A stretch of 20,776 nucleotides of DNA from Candidatus Acetothermia bacterium (GCA_011057175.1 DSBZ01000248.1:1-20776); one strand, 5' to 3'; positions 1 through 8,219 are shown, counted from the first letter of the stretch. A program made the numbers and translations. Notes: generated by a model from the letters alone, not told the origin.

Positions 1-1
1 C

Positions 2-742
2 GTCGTGTCGGGACCATCGAACGTCGTACAGCTCATGGCCATCAACAATGCACGCCCTCCACTGGATCGGGTGGAAGTGCGGCGGGCCCTCGCCCACGCC
101 ATCGACCGGCAAGCGATCGTCGACCAGGTGTTCTTTGGGTTCGGGACCCCGATCGGGAGCCACCTCACGCCGGCGGTGCCCTACTACGCGGACATGACCC
201 GCGTTCACCCCTACGATCCCGGGGAGGCGCGGCGCCTCCTGGCTGCAGCGGGGTACGAGAACGGGCTGGCGCTGCGGATGATGCTCCCCAGCAACTACGC
301 CCACCACGTTCGCACCGGCGAGTTCATCGCCGCCCAGCTCCGAGAGGTGGGGGTGAGGGTGACGATCGAGCTCGTGGACTGGAGCACCTGGCTCGACCGG
401 GTGTTCGGCAAGGCGGACTACGACCTGACGGTGGTCGGCCATCCCGGCCGGGCCGATCCGGCTCTCATGCTGACCGGCTACGGCGCGGACCGCACCGACT
501 ATTACTTCCGCCGCGGCTGGGGGAGCGAGGAGCTGGAGTCCCTCCTCGCGCGAGGGACAGTCACCGCGGACCCCGAGGACCGGCGGGCGATCTACGCGCG
601 GGTACAGGAGATCCTGGCCGAAGAGGTTGTCAACTACTACATCCAGGACATGGCCGCCATCCACGCCCTGCGCAGCGGGATCTCCGGGGTGGAGGTGCTC
701 CCGCTGTACGTCCTCGACCTCACGACGGTCGGAGTCGAATGA
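2..742 (+). CDS. ABC transporter substrate-binding protein, peptide (SBP_bac_5) family, 5' end outside window
   Basis: This is the C-terminal 246 residues of a solute-binding protein of the DppA/OppA/nickel-binding family. Such proteins capture oligopeptides or similar ligands outside the cytoplasmic membrane and hand them to a DppBC-type permease. The frame is open to the window edge, so the true start and signal peptide are missing; the GTG at position 5 is only an internal codon. Family hallmarks are the NNARPPLDRVEVRRALAHAI segment (the usual 'N..RPPfddvrVRqAlayAid' block), PYDPGEARRLLAAAGY, and IAAQLREVGVRVTIE followed by W..WLDRVF. Full-length members are about 500-600 residues. The gene runs tail-to-tail into dppC and overlaps it by 23 nt (720-742). 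The two permease genes are on the opposite strand, so partnership with them is likely but inferred. The ligand cannot be told from this fragment. Confidence 0.93.
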   Translation, partial: VVSGPSNVVQLMAINNARPPLDRVEVRRALAHAIDRQAIVDQVFFGFGTPIGSHLTPAVPYYADMTRVHPYDPGEARRLLAAAGYENGLALRMMLPSNYAHHVRTGEFIAAQLREVGVRVTIELVDWSTWLDRVFGKADYDLTVVGHPGRADPALMLTGYGADRTDYYFRRGWGSEELESLLARGTVTADPEDRRAIYARVQEILAEEVVNYYIQDMAAIHALRSGISGVEVLPLYVLDLTTVGVE

Positions 743-1547
743 CCCGGCGGAGCACTGGATCGAGGGAGTCGCGCAGCGCGTCGCCGATGAGGTTCAGGCC
801 GAGGACGGCGAGGGCGAGGGCCAGGCCGGGGAACACGGCCGGCCAGGGGTAGTGGGGAAAGAAGTCCTGGGCCTCGCGCAGCATGCGTCCCCACGCGGGG
901 TACGGGGGCTGCACCCCGAGGCGGAGGTAGCTCAAGGAGGATTCGGCGAGGAGCGCTGCCCCTAACCCCACCGTGGCCTGGACGAGGAGCGGGGAAGCGA
1001 TGTTGGGGGCGATGTGCCGGACCATGATCCACCCCCCCCGTGCACCGGAGGCGCGGGCGGCAAGGACGAACTCCCGCTCCCGAATGGACCGGAACCCGGC
1101 CCGGGCCACGCGGGCAAAGAAGGGGAGGTTGAACAGGGCGAGCGCGGTTGCGACCCCAGCCAGCCCTGGCCCCCACGCCGCGCCGAGGAGGAGCGCAAGC
1201 AGCAGGGCCGGGAACGCGAGGAGCGCGTCAACGAGGCGCATCGTGATCTCGTCCCACGTCCCGCCGACGTAGCCGGCGAACCCGCCGAGGGCGGTCCCCG
1301 CGATCCCCCCGGCCGCCACCGACAGAAGAGCCACCGCGAAGGAAGCCCGGCCTCCGATCGCGAGGCGGCTCCACGTGTCGCGCCCGAACCAGTCGGTTCC
1401 CATGGGATGGGACACGCTGGGGGCCGCGAGGCGCTCCGGCCCGAGGGAGAGGGGATCCCACGGCACCCACACCAGGCCCACCAGGACAGGGCTCGCAGCC
1501 AGGGTCAGGCAGATCACCCCCGTCCACAGCCCGACATGGCGCCTCAT
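720..1547 (-). CDS. dppC: Peptide-type ABC transporter permease, DppC/OppC family
   Basis: A 275-residue inner-membrane permease of the BPD_transp_1 type that pairs with DppB to form the channel of a peptide/nickel ABC importer. Near the N-terminus is a hydrophobic segment (about 7-28), then the DppC hallmark HPMGTDWFGRD (47-57). Further membrane segments lie at about 69-95, 105-124, 128-148, 185-203 and 238-256. The EAA coupling loop that contacts the ATPase is at about 157-182 (EREFVLAARASGA...HIAPN). The C-terminus GDALRDSLDP is typical. Start choice: the ATG at 1547 overlaps the dppB stop as ATGA, implying translational coupling, and it gives the normal family length. A longer open frame upstream lies wholly inside dppB and has no family similarity. 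No ATPase (dppD/F) gene is visible nearby. The 3' end overlaps the convergent substrate-binding gene. Confidence 0.95.
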   Translation of the reverse strand: MRRHVGLWTGVICLTLAASPVLVGLVWVPWDPLSLGPERLAAPSVSHPMGTDWFGRDTWSRLAIGGRASFAVALLSVAAGGIAGTALGGFAGYVGGTWDEITMRLVDALLAFPALLLALLLGAAWGPGLAGVATALALFNLPFFARVARAGFRSIREREFVLAARASGARGGWIMVRHIAPNIASPLLVQATVGLGAALLAESSLSYLRLGVQPPYPAWGRMLREAQDFFPHYPWPAVFPGLALALAVLGLNLIGDALRDSLDPVLRRVIRLRPS

Positions 1548-2482
1548 CGCTCGCGCATCCGGGGGTCGAGGAGCGCGTAACCCAGGTCCACGACCAAGCT
1601 CACGATCACCACGAGCCCTGCCACCACCGCCGCGGCCGAGGCGAGGAGCGGAAGGTCCCGGCCCTCCACGGCGACCACGGTCAGGCGCCCCAGCCCGGGG
1701 AGCCCGAACACGTTCTCCACCACCATCGCTCCCGCCACGAGACGGGCCAGGGTCAGGCCAGCGGTCGTGAGGATGGGGACGAGGGCGTTGCGGAGGGCAT
1801 GAACCGCCACGATGCGCAGTTCGGGGAGCCCCTTGGCGCGGGCACTTCGCACGTAGTCCTCCGCAAGCACATCGGCGAGGGAGGCCCGGACCATCCGCGC
1901 CAGGTACGCCCCGCGGGGAAGGGCGAGGGACAGGGCAGGGAGGACGAGGCTCGCCACGGCCCGGGGCTCCCCCCATCCCGGGAACCCTCCCGCAGGAAGG
2001 AGCCGCCACGCCACGGCGACGAGGCCCACGAGGAGGATCCCGAGCCAGAACTCGGGGAGGGCCGTTCCCAACTGGAGAAAGCCCACCGTCCCCATATCCA
2101 GCCACCCGCCCACGCGGCCCGCAGCGATCGTCCCCAAGGGCAGGGCGAGGAGGAGGGCCATCCCGAGCGCGAGCCCGGCAAGGGGGAGGGTCACCGCGAG
2201 CCCGGACAGGACGAGGGGGCGCACCGGCCGGTTGTAGAGGAGCGAGTCCCCCCAGTCGCCGGCGACGAACGCCCCCACCCAGGAGACAAACCGCACCGGC
2301 CAGGGCGTGTCCAGACCCAAGCGGGTCCGCGCCGCGGCGTAGTCCTCCGGGGAGGCATCGGGACCCACCACGACACGCGCCGGATCGCCGGGAACGACTT
2401 GAACGGCGACGAACACGAACAAGGCGACGACGAGGAGCGTCAGGCCTGCCCCCCCCACCCGCCGCACGAGGTGCCCGATCAT
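1544..2482 (-). CDS. dppB: Peptide-type ABC transporter permease, DppB/OppB family
   Basis: A 312-residue inner-membrane permease, a normal length for DppB. The N-terminal segment (about 9-31) ends in the family signature VVPGDPARVVVG (29-40), followed by the periplasmic region with RTRLGLDTPWPVRF. Further hydrophobic stretches lie at about 92-121, 133-158, 178-190, 238-256 and 280-302. The EAA loop is at about 208-234 (EDYVRSARAKGL...HALRNA), followed by the conserved VVENVFGLPGLGRL (254-267). The gene starts 17 nt after the ppdK stop, preceded by a GGGGAG-like purine stretch, and overlaps dppC by 4 nt. Co-transcription with ppdK is inferred from spacing. The substrate is unspecified: peptides, sugars or metals all occur in this family. 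Confidence 0.95.
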   Translation of the reverse strand: MIGHLVRRVGGAGLTLLVVALFVFVAVQVVPGDPARVVVGPDASPEDYAAARTRLGLDTPWPVRFVSWVGAFVAGDWGDSLLYNRPVRPLVLSGLAVTLPLAGLALGMALLLALPLGTIAAGRVGGWLDMGTVGFLQLGTALPEFWLGILLVGLVAVAWRLLPAGGFPGWGEPRAVASLVLPALSLALPRGAYLARMVRASLADVLAEDYVRSARAKGLPELRIVAVHALRNALVPILTTAGLTLARLVAGAMVVENVFGLPGLGRLTVVAVEGRDLPLLASAAAVVAGLVVIVSLVVDLGYALLDPRMRER

Positions 2483-2499
2483 CGCTCCCCGGGGGGCGA

Positions 2500-5220
2500 T
2501 CAGCCTCCCAGAAGCGCGGCGTGGGCGGCCGCGAGGCGGGCGATCGGCACCCGGAACGGAGAGCAGCTCACGTAGTCCATCCCCACGCGGTGACAGAACA
2601 TCACGCTTTCCGGGTCCCCACCGTGCTCGCCACAGATCCCGACTTTCAGCCCAGGGCGGGCGCTCCGGCCGCGGGCAATCCCGAGGGCGATGAGCTCTCC
2701 TACCCCGTCCTGGTCGATCGTCTGGAACGGATCGGCGGGGATGATCGCCAACCGCAGGTAATCGGGGAGGAACCCGCCGATGTCGTCCCGGCTGAACCCA
2801 AACGTCATCTGCGTGAGATCATTCGTGCCGAAGCTGAAGAACTCGGCGGTGGCCGCGATGTCCCCCGCCCGCAAAGCGGCGCGCGGGATCTCGATCATCG
2901 TCCCGAACAAGCACGGAAGCTCGGCAAGTCCGAACCGAGCCTTCACCTCCGCGCGCACCCGATCGAAGATCGCCTTCTGGTGGTCGAGTTCGCGGGCAGT
3001 GGAGGTGACGGGGATCATCACCTCCGGGATCGGCCTCTTCCCCGCCGCGAGCAACTCCGCCGCCGCCTCCAGGATCGCCCGGATCTGCATCGCCGTGATC
3101 TCGGGGTACGTGATCCCCAGCCGCACCCCACGGTGTCCAAGCATGGGGTTCGTCTCCCGCAGCCCCTCCACGCGCTCGCGGAGCTCAGCCACCTCGATCC
3201 CCAGCTCGCGGGCGAGGCGGGCGAGCTTGCCCTCATCGTGGGGGACGAACTCGTGGAGAGGAGGATCGAGGAGGCGAATCGTCACCGGGCGCCGATCCAT
3301 CACCTCGAGGGTCGCCTTCACGTCGGCCTTGACGTAGGGGAAGAGCTCGTCCAAGGCCCGGCGCCGCTCCTCCTCAGTCGTGCTCACGATCGTCTTCCGG
3401 AGGAGCGAGAGCGCCTCCTCGCTTCCCTCGCCGTAGAACATGTGCTCGGTGCGGAACAGGCCGATCCCCTCCGCTCCGAATTTGATCGCCTGGGCCGCGT
3501 CGGTTGGGGTGTCGGCGTTGGTGCGGACCTTGAGCCGACGGAACCCGTCCGCGAGGGCCATCAGGCGGACGTAGCACGGGTTCGCCTCTGGATCCGCGGG
3601 CACGAGGGGCAACGCGCCGGCGTAGACGCGTCCCGAGGTCCCGTTGAGGCTGATCCAGTCACCCTCCCTGATCATCTTTCCCCCCGGGGTGCGGAACGAT
3701 CGCCCGTCGCGGCCGATCTCGATCTCGGAACAGCCAACGATGCAGCACTTGCCCCAGCCCCGGGCGACGAGGGCGGCGTGCGACGTCATCCCCCCTTTCG
3801 AGGTGAGCACGCCCTGAGCCTTGTGCATTCCGTCCACATCCTCCGGGGAGGTCTCCTCCCGCACGAGGATCACCTTCTCCCCTCGCGCGGCCCACTCCAC
3901 GGCGTCCTTGGCCGTGAACACGGCCCGGCCCACCGCTCCCCCCGGACCGGCGGGGAGGCCGCGCGCGATCGGCTTCACGCCCGTTTCAGCCTTCGGATCG
4001 AGCCTGGGGAGGAGGAGCTCGACGAGCTGGGCAGGGGCCACGCGGAGGACAGCGGTTCGCGCATCGATCAGCCCCTCATCGAGCATGTCCACTGCCATCC
4101 GCGCGGCCGCGACGCCGGTCCGCTTGCCGACTCGGCACTGAAGCACGTACAGCTTCCCTCGTTCGATCGTGAACTCGATGTCCTGCATGTCGCGGTAGTG
4201 GGCTTCGAGCTTGTGGCGGATCGCCACGAGCTCGCGGTAAGCAGCGGGCAGGATCTCCTCCAGGGTGGGGAGGTGCCTGCTCTGCTCGCTGCGGGAGTCC
4301 TCGTTCAGCGGAGCCGGGGTGCGGATCCCGGCCACCACGTCCTCCCCCTGGGCGTTGACGAGGTACTCCCCGTAGAACGTGTTCTCCCCGGTGGCGGGGT
4401 TGCGGGTGAACGCCACTCCGGTCGCGCTGTCGTCGCCCATGTTCCCGAACACCATCGTCTGCACGTTCACCGCCGTGCCCCAGTCGTCGGGGATCCGCTC
4501 GATGCGGCGATACTCCACAGCGCGCGTGCCCACCCAGCTTGCGAACACGGCCCCGATCGCCCCCCACAGCTGCTCCCACGGATCGTCGGGAAACGGCCGA
4601 CCCAGCCGTTCGTGGACCACCTCCTTGAACCGCGCGACGAGGGCTTTGAGGTCCGCGGCGGGGATCTCGACGTCCGATTCGTATCCACGCTCCTTCTTGA
4701 GCGCGTCGAGCTGGTCGTCGAGGATCCGCCGGATGCCTCGGCCCTCCTCCGGTTCGATCCCCTCCCCCTTCTCCATCACCACGTCCGCGTACATCATCAC
4801 CAGGCGGCGGTAGGCGTCATAGGCGAACCGCTCGTTCCCCGTCTGGGCGATGAGGCCAGAGAGGGTGGTGGAGGTGAGGCCGACGTTCAGGACGGTCTCC
4901 ATCATCCCCGGCATGGACCGGCGAGCCCCGGAGCGGATGGAAACGAGGAGAGGACTGTTCGGATCGCCGAACCTCCGCCCAACCATGTCCTCGACCGCTG
5001 CCAGAGCTTCCCTGACCTGGGCTTCGAGCTCGGACGGGTAGCGGCGCCCGTGCGCGTAGTAGTGCGTGCAAACCTCCGTCGTGATCGTGAACCCCGGCGG
5101 AACGGGGATCCCCAAGCGCGCCATCTCGGCGAGGTTGGCGCCCTTGCCCCCCAGCAGGTCGCGCTGTTCCACCGATCCTTCGGTCTTGTCGTCGCCAAAC
5201 AGGTACACGTACTTTGCCAT
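2500..5220 (-). CDS. ppdK: Pyruvate, phosphate dikinase
   Basis: A cytosolic enzyme interconverting pyruvate + ATP + Pi and PEP + AMP + PPi. The 906-residue length is slightly above the usual ~875-890. Domain order is complete. The N-terminal nucleotide-binding domain has LLGGKGANLAEMARLGIPVP (22-41) and RSGARRSMPGMMETVLNVG (96-114). The central swivelling phosphohistidine domain has GGMTSHAALVARGWGK, with catalytic His481 and the regulatory-type Thr479. The C-terminal PEP/pyruvate barrel has GLFRTEHMF (587-595), RETNPMLGHRGVRLG, SFGTNDLTQMTFGFSRDD (796-813) and GICGEHGGDP with catalytic Cys863. PPDK rather than PEP synthase is supported by the N-terminus and the SRDD block. No regulatory-protein (PPDK-RP) gene is seen nearby. 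The ATG lies 2 nt after the ftsY stop with a GGGGGT stretch upstream. It may act in PPi-based glycolysis or in gluconeogenesis; direction cannot be read from sequence. Confidence 0.98.
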   Translation of the reverse strand: MAKYVYLFGDDKTEGSVEQRDLLGGKGANLAEMARLGIPVPPGFTITTEVCTHYYAHGRRYPSELEAQVREALAAVEDMVGRRFGDPNSPLLVSIRSGARRSMPGMMETVLNVGLTSTTLSGLIAQTGNERFAYDAYRRLVMMYADVVMEKGEGIEPEEGRGIRRILDDQLDALKKERGYESDVEIPAADLKALVARFKEVVHERLGRPFPDDPWEQLWGAIGAVFASWVGTRAVEYRRIERIPDDWGTAVNVQTMVFGNMGDDSATGVAFTRNPATGENTFYGEYLVNAQGEDVVAGIRTPAPLNEDSRSEQSRHLPTLEEILPAAYRELVAIRHKLEAHYRDMQDIEFTIERGKLYVLQCRVGKRTGVAAARMAVDMLDEGLIDARTAVLRVAPAQLVELLLPRLDPKAETGVKPIARGLPAGPGGAVGRAVFTAKDAVEWAARGEKVILVREETSPEDVDGMHKAQGVLTSKGGMTSHAALVARGWGKCCIVGCSEIEIGRDGRSFRTPGGKMIREGDWISLNGTSGRVYAGALPLVPADPEANPCYVRLMALADGFRRLKVRTNADTPTDAAQAIKFGAEGIGLFRTEHMFYGEGSEEALSLLRKTIVSTTEEERRRALDELFPYVKADVKATLEVMDRRPVTIRLLDPPLHEFVPHDEGKLARLARELGIEVAELRERVEGLRETNPMLGHRGVRLGITYPEITAMQIRAILEAAAELLAAGKRPIPEVMIPVTSTARELDHQKAIFDRVRAEVKARFGLAELPCLFGTMIEIPRAALRAGDIAATAEFFSFGTNDLTQMTFGFSRDDIGGFLPDYLRLAIIPADPFQTIDQDGVGELIALGIARGRSARPGLKVGICGEHGGDPESVMFCHRVGMDYVSCSPFRVPIARLAAAHAALLGG

Positions 5221-5222
5221 CG

Positions 5223-6140
5223 TTACCCCCGTACGAGCGCCCGCACGAACTCCTTCGCCCGGAACGCTTCGAGTTCATCCAGCCCTTCCCCGATCCCGAT
5301 CCAGAGGATGGGGAGGGCGAGCGCCCGCGTGAGCGGGATCACCGCCCCGCCGCGGGCCGTCCCATCCAGCTTCGTCACCACGAGGCCGGTTAGGCCCACC
5401 GCTTCGTGGAACAGGGTGGCCTGGGAGATCGCATTCTGACCGACGGTCGCATCCACGACGAGCAGCCGCTCGTCCGGTGGTCGGCCCAGGAGCCGCTCCA
5501 CCACGCGGCGGACCTTCCTCAGCTCCTCCATCAGGGGCCGCTTCGTCTGCAGCCGCCCCGCGGTATCAACCAAGACCGCATCATACCCCGCAGTCCGTGC
5601 GTGCTCCAGCGCGTCGTGGACGACGGCGCCCGGATCCGCCCCCGGGCGATGGGCCACGACCTCCACCCCCGCCTCCCCGCCCAGTGCCACGAGCTGCTCG
5701 ATCGCGGCAGCGCGGAACGTATCGGCCGCGGCGAGGAGGGGACGCGCCCCTCCCCGGGCCAGGAGGCGGGCCACCTTGGCCACGGTGGTCGTCTTCCCCG
5801 AGCCGTTGACCCCGACGAAGAGGAGCGCCGCCGGGCGAGAAGGGGGGAGGGCGAACGCCCGTTCCGCGCTGGCCAACGCGCTGTACAGCGCGGCCTCCAA
5901 CGCGGATTCGACCGTGTCCCAATCCCGGGCCTGAGCCAGGTTGGCTCGGACCTGGGCCACGATCGCAGCCGTGCCCTCCGGTCCGACATCGGCGGCGAGG
6001 AGGACCTCCTCCAGCCGTTCCAGAGCGGCAGGACCGCTCCCGTCTCTCGTTGCCTGAAGCCGACCGCGGATGCCGTCCCGCGTGCGGGCCAACCCCTCTT
6101 TCAGCCTCTCCCAGACCGTGCCCCGTGTGGTGTCGCCCAT
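5223..6140 (-). CDS. ftsY: Signal recognition particle receptor FtsY
   Basis: FtsY is the membrane-associated SRP-receptor GTPase that docks ribosome-nascent-chain-SRP complexes at the translocon. With the chosen start it has 305 residues: an N domain (about 1-100, helical, starting WERLKEGLARTRDGI) and a G domain. The G domain shows GVNGSGKTTT (110-119, P-loop), AADTFRAAAIEQL, DTAGRLQTKR (192-201), TKLDGTARGG (256-265) and GIGEGLDEL near the end. The acidic A domain of E. coli FtsY is absent, as in many short bacterial FtsY proteins. Start choice: an ATG at 6158 adds six residues but has only a weak AGGCGG 3 nt away, whereas the ATG at 6140 has GAGGAG six bases upstream (6147-6152), so 6140 is preferred. 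The gene follows the argS stop by 37 nt and precedes ppdK by 2 nt. Confidence 0.96.
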   Translation of the reverse strand: MGDTTRGTVWERLKEGLARTRDGIRGRLQATRDGSGPAALERLEEVLLAADVGPEGTAAIVAQVRANLAQARDWDTVESALEAALYSALASAERAFALPPSRPAALLFVGVNGSGKTTTVAKVARLLARGGARPLLAAADTFRAAAIEQLVALGGEAGVEVVAHRPGADPGAVVHDALEHARTAGYDAVLVDTAGRLQTKRPLMEELRKVRRVVERLLGRPPDERLLVVDATVGQNAISQATLFHEAVGLTGLVVTKLDGTARGGAVIPLTRALALPILWIGIGEGLDELEAFRAKEFVRALVRG

Positions 6141-6146
6141 CCATCG

Positions 6147-6152
6147 CTCCTC
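6147..6152 (-). promoter_or_regulatory. Shine-Dalgarno deciding the ftsY start
   Basis: On the minus strand GAGGAG lies six nucleotides before the ATG at 6140. The alternative in-frame ATG at 6158 has no comparable site at proper spacing, so this site favours the shorter protein. Confidence 0.55.
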
Positions 6153-6177
6153 GCTCATCGGCCGCCTGTTGTCCCGC

Positions 6178-7818
6178 CTACATCTCCTCGGGAGCGGACA
6201 CGCCGAGGATCGTAAGCCCCTCGGCCAGGACGTGCCGCACAGCGGCGAGGAGGGTGAGCCGGGCGGCGGTGACCGGGCCCTGGCCGAGGACCCGCACGCG
6301 GGCGTAGTAGGGATGGAACAGACCGCTTACGCTCTCCACGTGCTCACAGAGGAGGTGGGGCGCGAATTCGTGGGCCGCGATCCGCACCACATCTGGGAAA
6401 CGATCGAGCTCCTTGATCAGGGCGAGCTCGCAGGGGTCGGTGAGGGGGGAGAGGTCCACGGTACGGAGATCGGGAGGCGCGATGCCCTCGCGCTCCGCCT
6501 CGCGGAACAGCGAGGCGATGCGGGTATGGGCGTACTGCACGTAGTAGACCGGGTTTTCCATGCTCGTGTTCCGGGCGAGGGCGAGGTCGAACACGAGGTG
6601 GCTCTGCGGCTTGCGCCTGACCATGAAGTAGCGGGCCACGTCGCGGCCGACCTCGACCACGAGATCCTTGAGGCGCAGAAACCGTCCGGCGCGAGTGGAC
6701 ATGCGCTGAATCCCTTCCTCCCCCTTCACCGTCACGAACTGGTGGAGGCAGTAGCGGAGGAAGCCGCCCGGGAACCCGAGGATCTTCAGGGCGAGCAGGA
6801 CCTGCTGCTGCTCATCCACATGGTCTGCCCCCTGGACATCGATGACGAGGTCGAACCCCCGTTCCCGCTTCTCCAGGTGGTAGGCGATGTCGACCATCGT
6901 GTAGGTCGGGGTCCCATCGGAGCGGATGAGAACCGGATCGCGGGAGAGCCCGTGCTTCGTGCTCGCCAGCCACAGGGCGCCGTCCTTCTCGTACACCGCC
7001 CCGCGCCGCTGGAGCTCGCCGAGCGCCTCCTGGACAAGGCCCCGCCGGTGGAGATCGCCCTCCCTCGTCCACACGTCGAACCGGACCCCGATCGCGTCCA
7101 GATCCTCGTGGATCATCGCCATCACGCGGGCCACAGCTTCCTCGCGGAACACAGCGCGGGTGGACTCGTCCCACCCGGGATAACGGTCCCCCCAGGCCCG
7201 AGCCAGCTCCTCGCCGAGCGCGGCGAGGTACTCCCCGTGGTAGCCGTCCGCGGGAACGGGTTGATCGTCGCCGCAGGCCTGGCGGTAGCGGGCCCACAGG
7301 GAACGGGCGAGGAGGTCCATCTGCCGCCCCTCGTCGTTCAGGTAGTACTCGCGGATGGATCGCCAGCCGAGCCGGGAGTAGAGCTCAGCCACGACGTCGC
7401 CCAGCGCCGCTTGGCGGAGGTGGCCGATGGTGAGGGGACCGGTGGGGTTGGAGGACACGAATTCGACCTGGACGGCCTTGCCCCTTCCCTCGTCCCCCCT
7501 TCCGTATGCCTCTCCGTCGGCGAGGATCTTCCGCAACACATCGTGGACGGCCTCCGGGCGAAGGGTGAAGTTGACGAACCCCCCCACCGGTTCGACCTTG
7601 GCGAAGGGAGGGTGAGCGGCGAGCTCGCTCGCCAGCCGAGCCGCGATCTCGGCTGGGGGAGCGCCGAACTCCCGGGAGAGGTGGAACGCGACGCGGGTCG
7701 TGAGATCACCGTGCTCGGGCCGGGCGGCGCGATCCACGGGGATCTCCGCGGGAACGGTCCATCCCCTTGCGGTGACGGCCTCCGCGACCGAGGCCCGAAC
7801 GAGGTCTTCCAGGCGCAT
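6178..7818 (-). CDS. argS: Arginyl-tRNA synthetase
   Basis: A class I aminoacyl-tRNA synthetase charging tRNA-Arg with arginine; 546 residues, within the usual 540-600. Residues 1-85 form the Arg_tRNA_synt_N (Add-1) domain with PEHGDLTTRVAF. The Rossmann catalytic core carries the first signature as NPTGPLTIGHLRQAALGD (124-141). The second signature appears as RMSTRAGRF (372-380), a common ArgRS replacement for KMSKS. DGTPTYTMVDIAYH (301-314) and ADHVDEQQQV (331-340) are characteristic of ArgRS. The DALR anticodon-binding domain occupies about 430-546 (YYVQYAHTRIASLFREAE onward). The first His of the HIGH motif is Thr here (TIGH, 130-133). The ATG shares its A with the spoVS stop (TAATG), implying coupling. 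The stop lies 37 nt before the preferred ftsY start. Confidence 0.98.
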   Translation of the reverse strand: MRLEDLVRASVAEAVTARGWTVPAEIPVDRAARPEHGDLTTRVAFHLSREFGAPPAEIAARLASELAAHPPFAKVEPVGGFVNFTLRPEAVHDVLRKILADGEAYGRGDEGRGKAVQVEFVSSNPTGPLTIGHLRQAALGDVVAELYSRLGWRSIREYYLNDEGRQMDLLARSLWARYRQACGDDQPVPADGYHGEYLAALGEELARAWGDRYPGWDESTRAVFREEAVARVMAMIHEDLDAIGVRFDVWTREGDLHRRGLVQEALGELQRRGAVYEKDGALWLASTKHGLSRDPVLIRSDGTPTYTMVDIAYHLEKRERGFDLVIDVQGADHVDEQQQVLLALKILGFPGGFLRYCLHQFVTVKGEEGIQRMSTRAGRFLRLKDLVVEVGRDVARYFMVRRKPQSHLVFDLALARNTSMENPVYYVQYAHTRIASLFREAEREGIAPPDLRTVDLSPLTDPCELALIKELDRFPDVVRIAAHEFAPHLLCEHVESVSGLFHPYYARVRVLGQGPVTAARLTLLAAVRHVLAEGLTILGVSAPEEM

Positions 7819-8078
7819 TACCGCTCGATCACGAACCGCATGCCGGTCCTGACCTCGCCCCCAATCTCCACGTCGATGAACCCTGGGACGACCTTGATCT
7901 CCGCCTCCCCCTCCCGCTCCACGAGCCGACGGGCGATGGCGATCGCCTTAATCGCCTGGTTCACGGCCCCCGCACCGATGGCGTGCGCCTCGACGAGTCC
8001 TGCCGACTCGAGCGCCCCGGCGATGGCGCCGGCAACCGCATTGGGGTTGGACGTAGCTGCGACCTTGAGGATTTCCAT
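7818..8078 (-). CDS. spoVS: Stage V sporulation protein S (SpoVS/Alba-like)
   Basis: A small 86-residue protein of the SpoVS family, whose fold resembles the nucleic-acid-binding Alba proteins. In Bacillus it affects septation and spore coat assembly, but it is also common in non-sporulating thermophiles, where its role is unclear. The whole protein matches the family: MEILKVAATSNPNAVAGAIA at the start, VEAHAIGAGAVNQAIKAIAI in the middle and GFIDVEIGGEVRTGMRFVIE near the end. Start choice: the ATG at 8078 has GAGGAGG five bases upstream (8084-8090) and gives the normal family length. An open frame extends further upstream, but that part resembles nothing and would run across the promoter. It is first in a string leading into argS, ftsY, ppdK and dppBC, and overlaps argS by 1 nt. 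No other sporulation gene is in view, so a sporulation role is not implied. Confidence 0.95.
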   Translation of the reverse strand: MEILKVAATSNPNAVAGAIAGALESAGLVEAHAIGAGAVNQAIKAIAIARRLVEREGEAEIKVVPGFIDVEIGGEVRTGMRFVIER

Positions 8079-8137
8079 GAATGCCTCCTCGTTCGCCCTC
8101 GCTAGGGAATATCCATAGGGAGTCAATACGCACTGGG

Positions 8138-8166
8138 ATTCTAGCGATGTTCGTGGCGGAGAGCAA
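8138..8166 (-). promoter_or_regulatory. Predicted sigma-70-type promoter for spoVS-argS-ftsY-ppdK-dppBC
   Basis: On the minus strand a TAGAAT -10 element (8143-8138) lies 17 nt after TTGCTC (8166-8161). It predicts transcription starting near 8131 and a leader of about 52 nt to the spoVS ATG, with a strong GAGGAGG at 8090-8084. The -10 matches the consensus at five of six bases; the -35 matches mainly in TTG. Confidence 0.5.
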
Positions 8167-8190
8167 TGGCGCTTGCGCGGGCTCCCGCGG

Positions 8191-8219
8191 GTGGCGAGGC
8201 AGGAAAGATGGGCTACGAT
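8191..8219 (+). promoter_or_regulatory. Predicted leaderless-type promoter of dinB
   Basis: TACGAT (8214-8219) lies so that the expected transcription start (about 7 nt after the -10) falls on the A of the dinB ATG at 8226. GTGGCG (8191-8196) sits at a 17-nt spacing in the -35 place. No Shine-Dalgarno precedes that ATG. The same arrangement recurs at 17948-18024. Confidence 0.45.

Noticed and set aside
2483..2499. A CCCCGGGG palindrome between ppdK and dppB as a terminator
   Set aside because: The stem is very short and has no T-run; it more likely serves as the dppB ribosome-binding region.
2521..5439. A 972-codon plus-strand open frame opposite ppdK and ftsY
   Set aside because: It is the antisense image of two well-recognised genes; its Arg/His/Pro/Glu-rich translation has no domain and reflects G+C-rich codon use.
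6070..8118. A 682-codon plus-strand open frame opposite argS and spoVS
   Set aside because: Same reason: antisense to clearly conserved proteins, no recognisable motif, no start signal.
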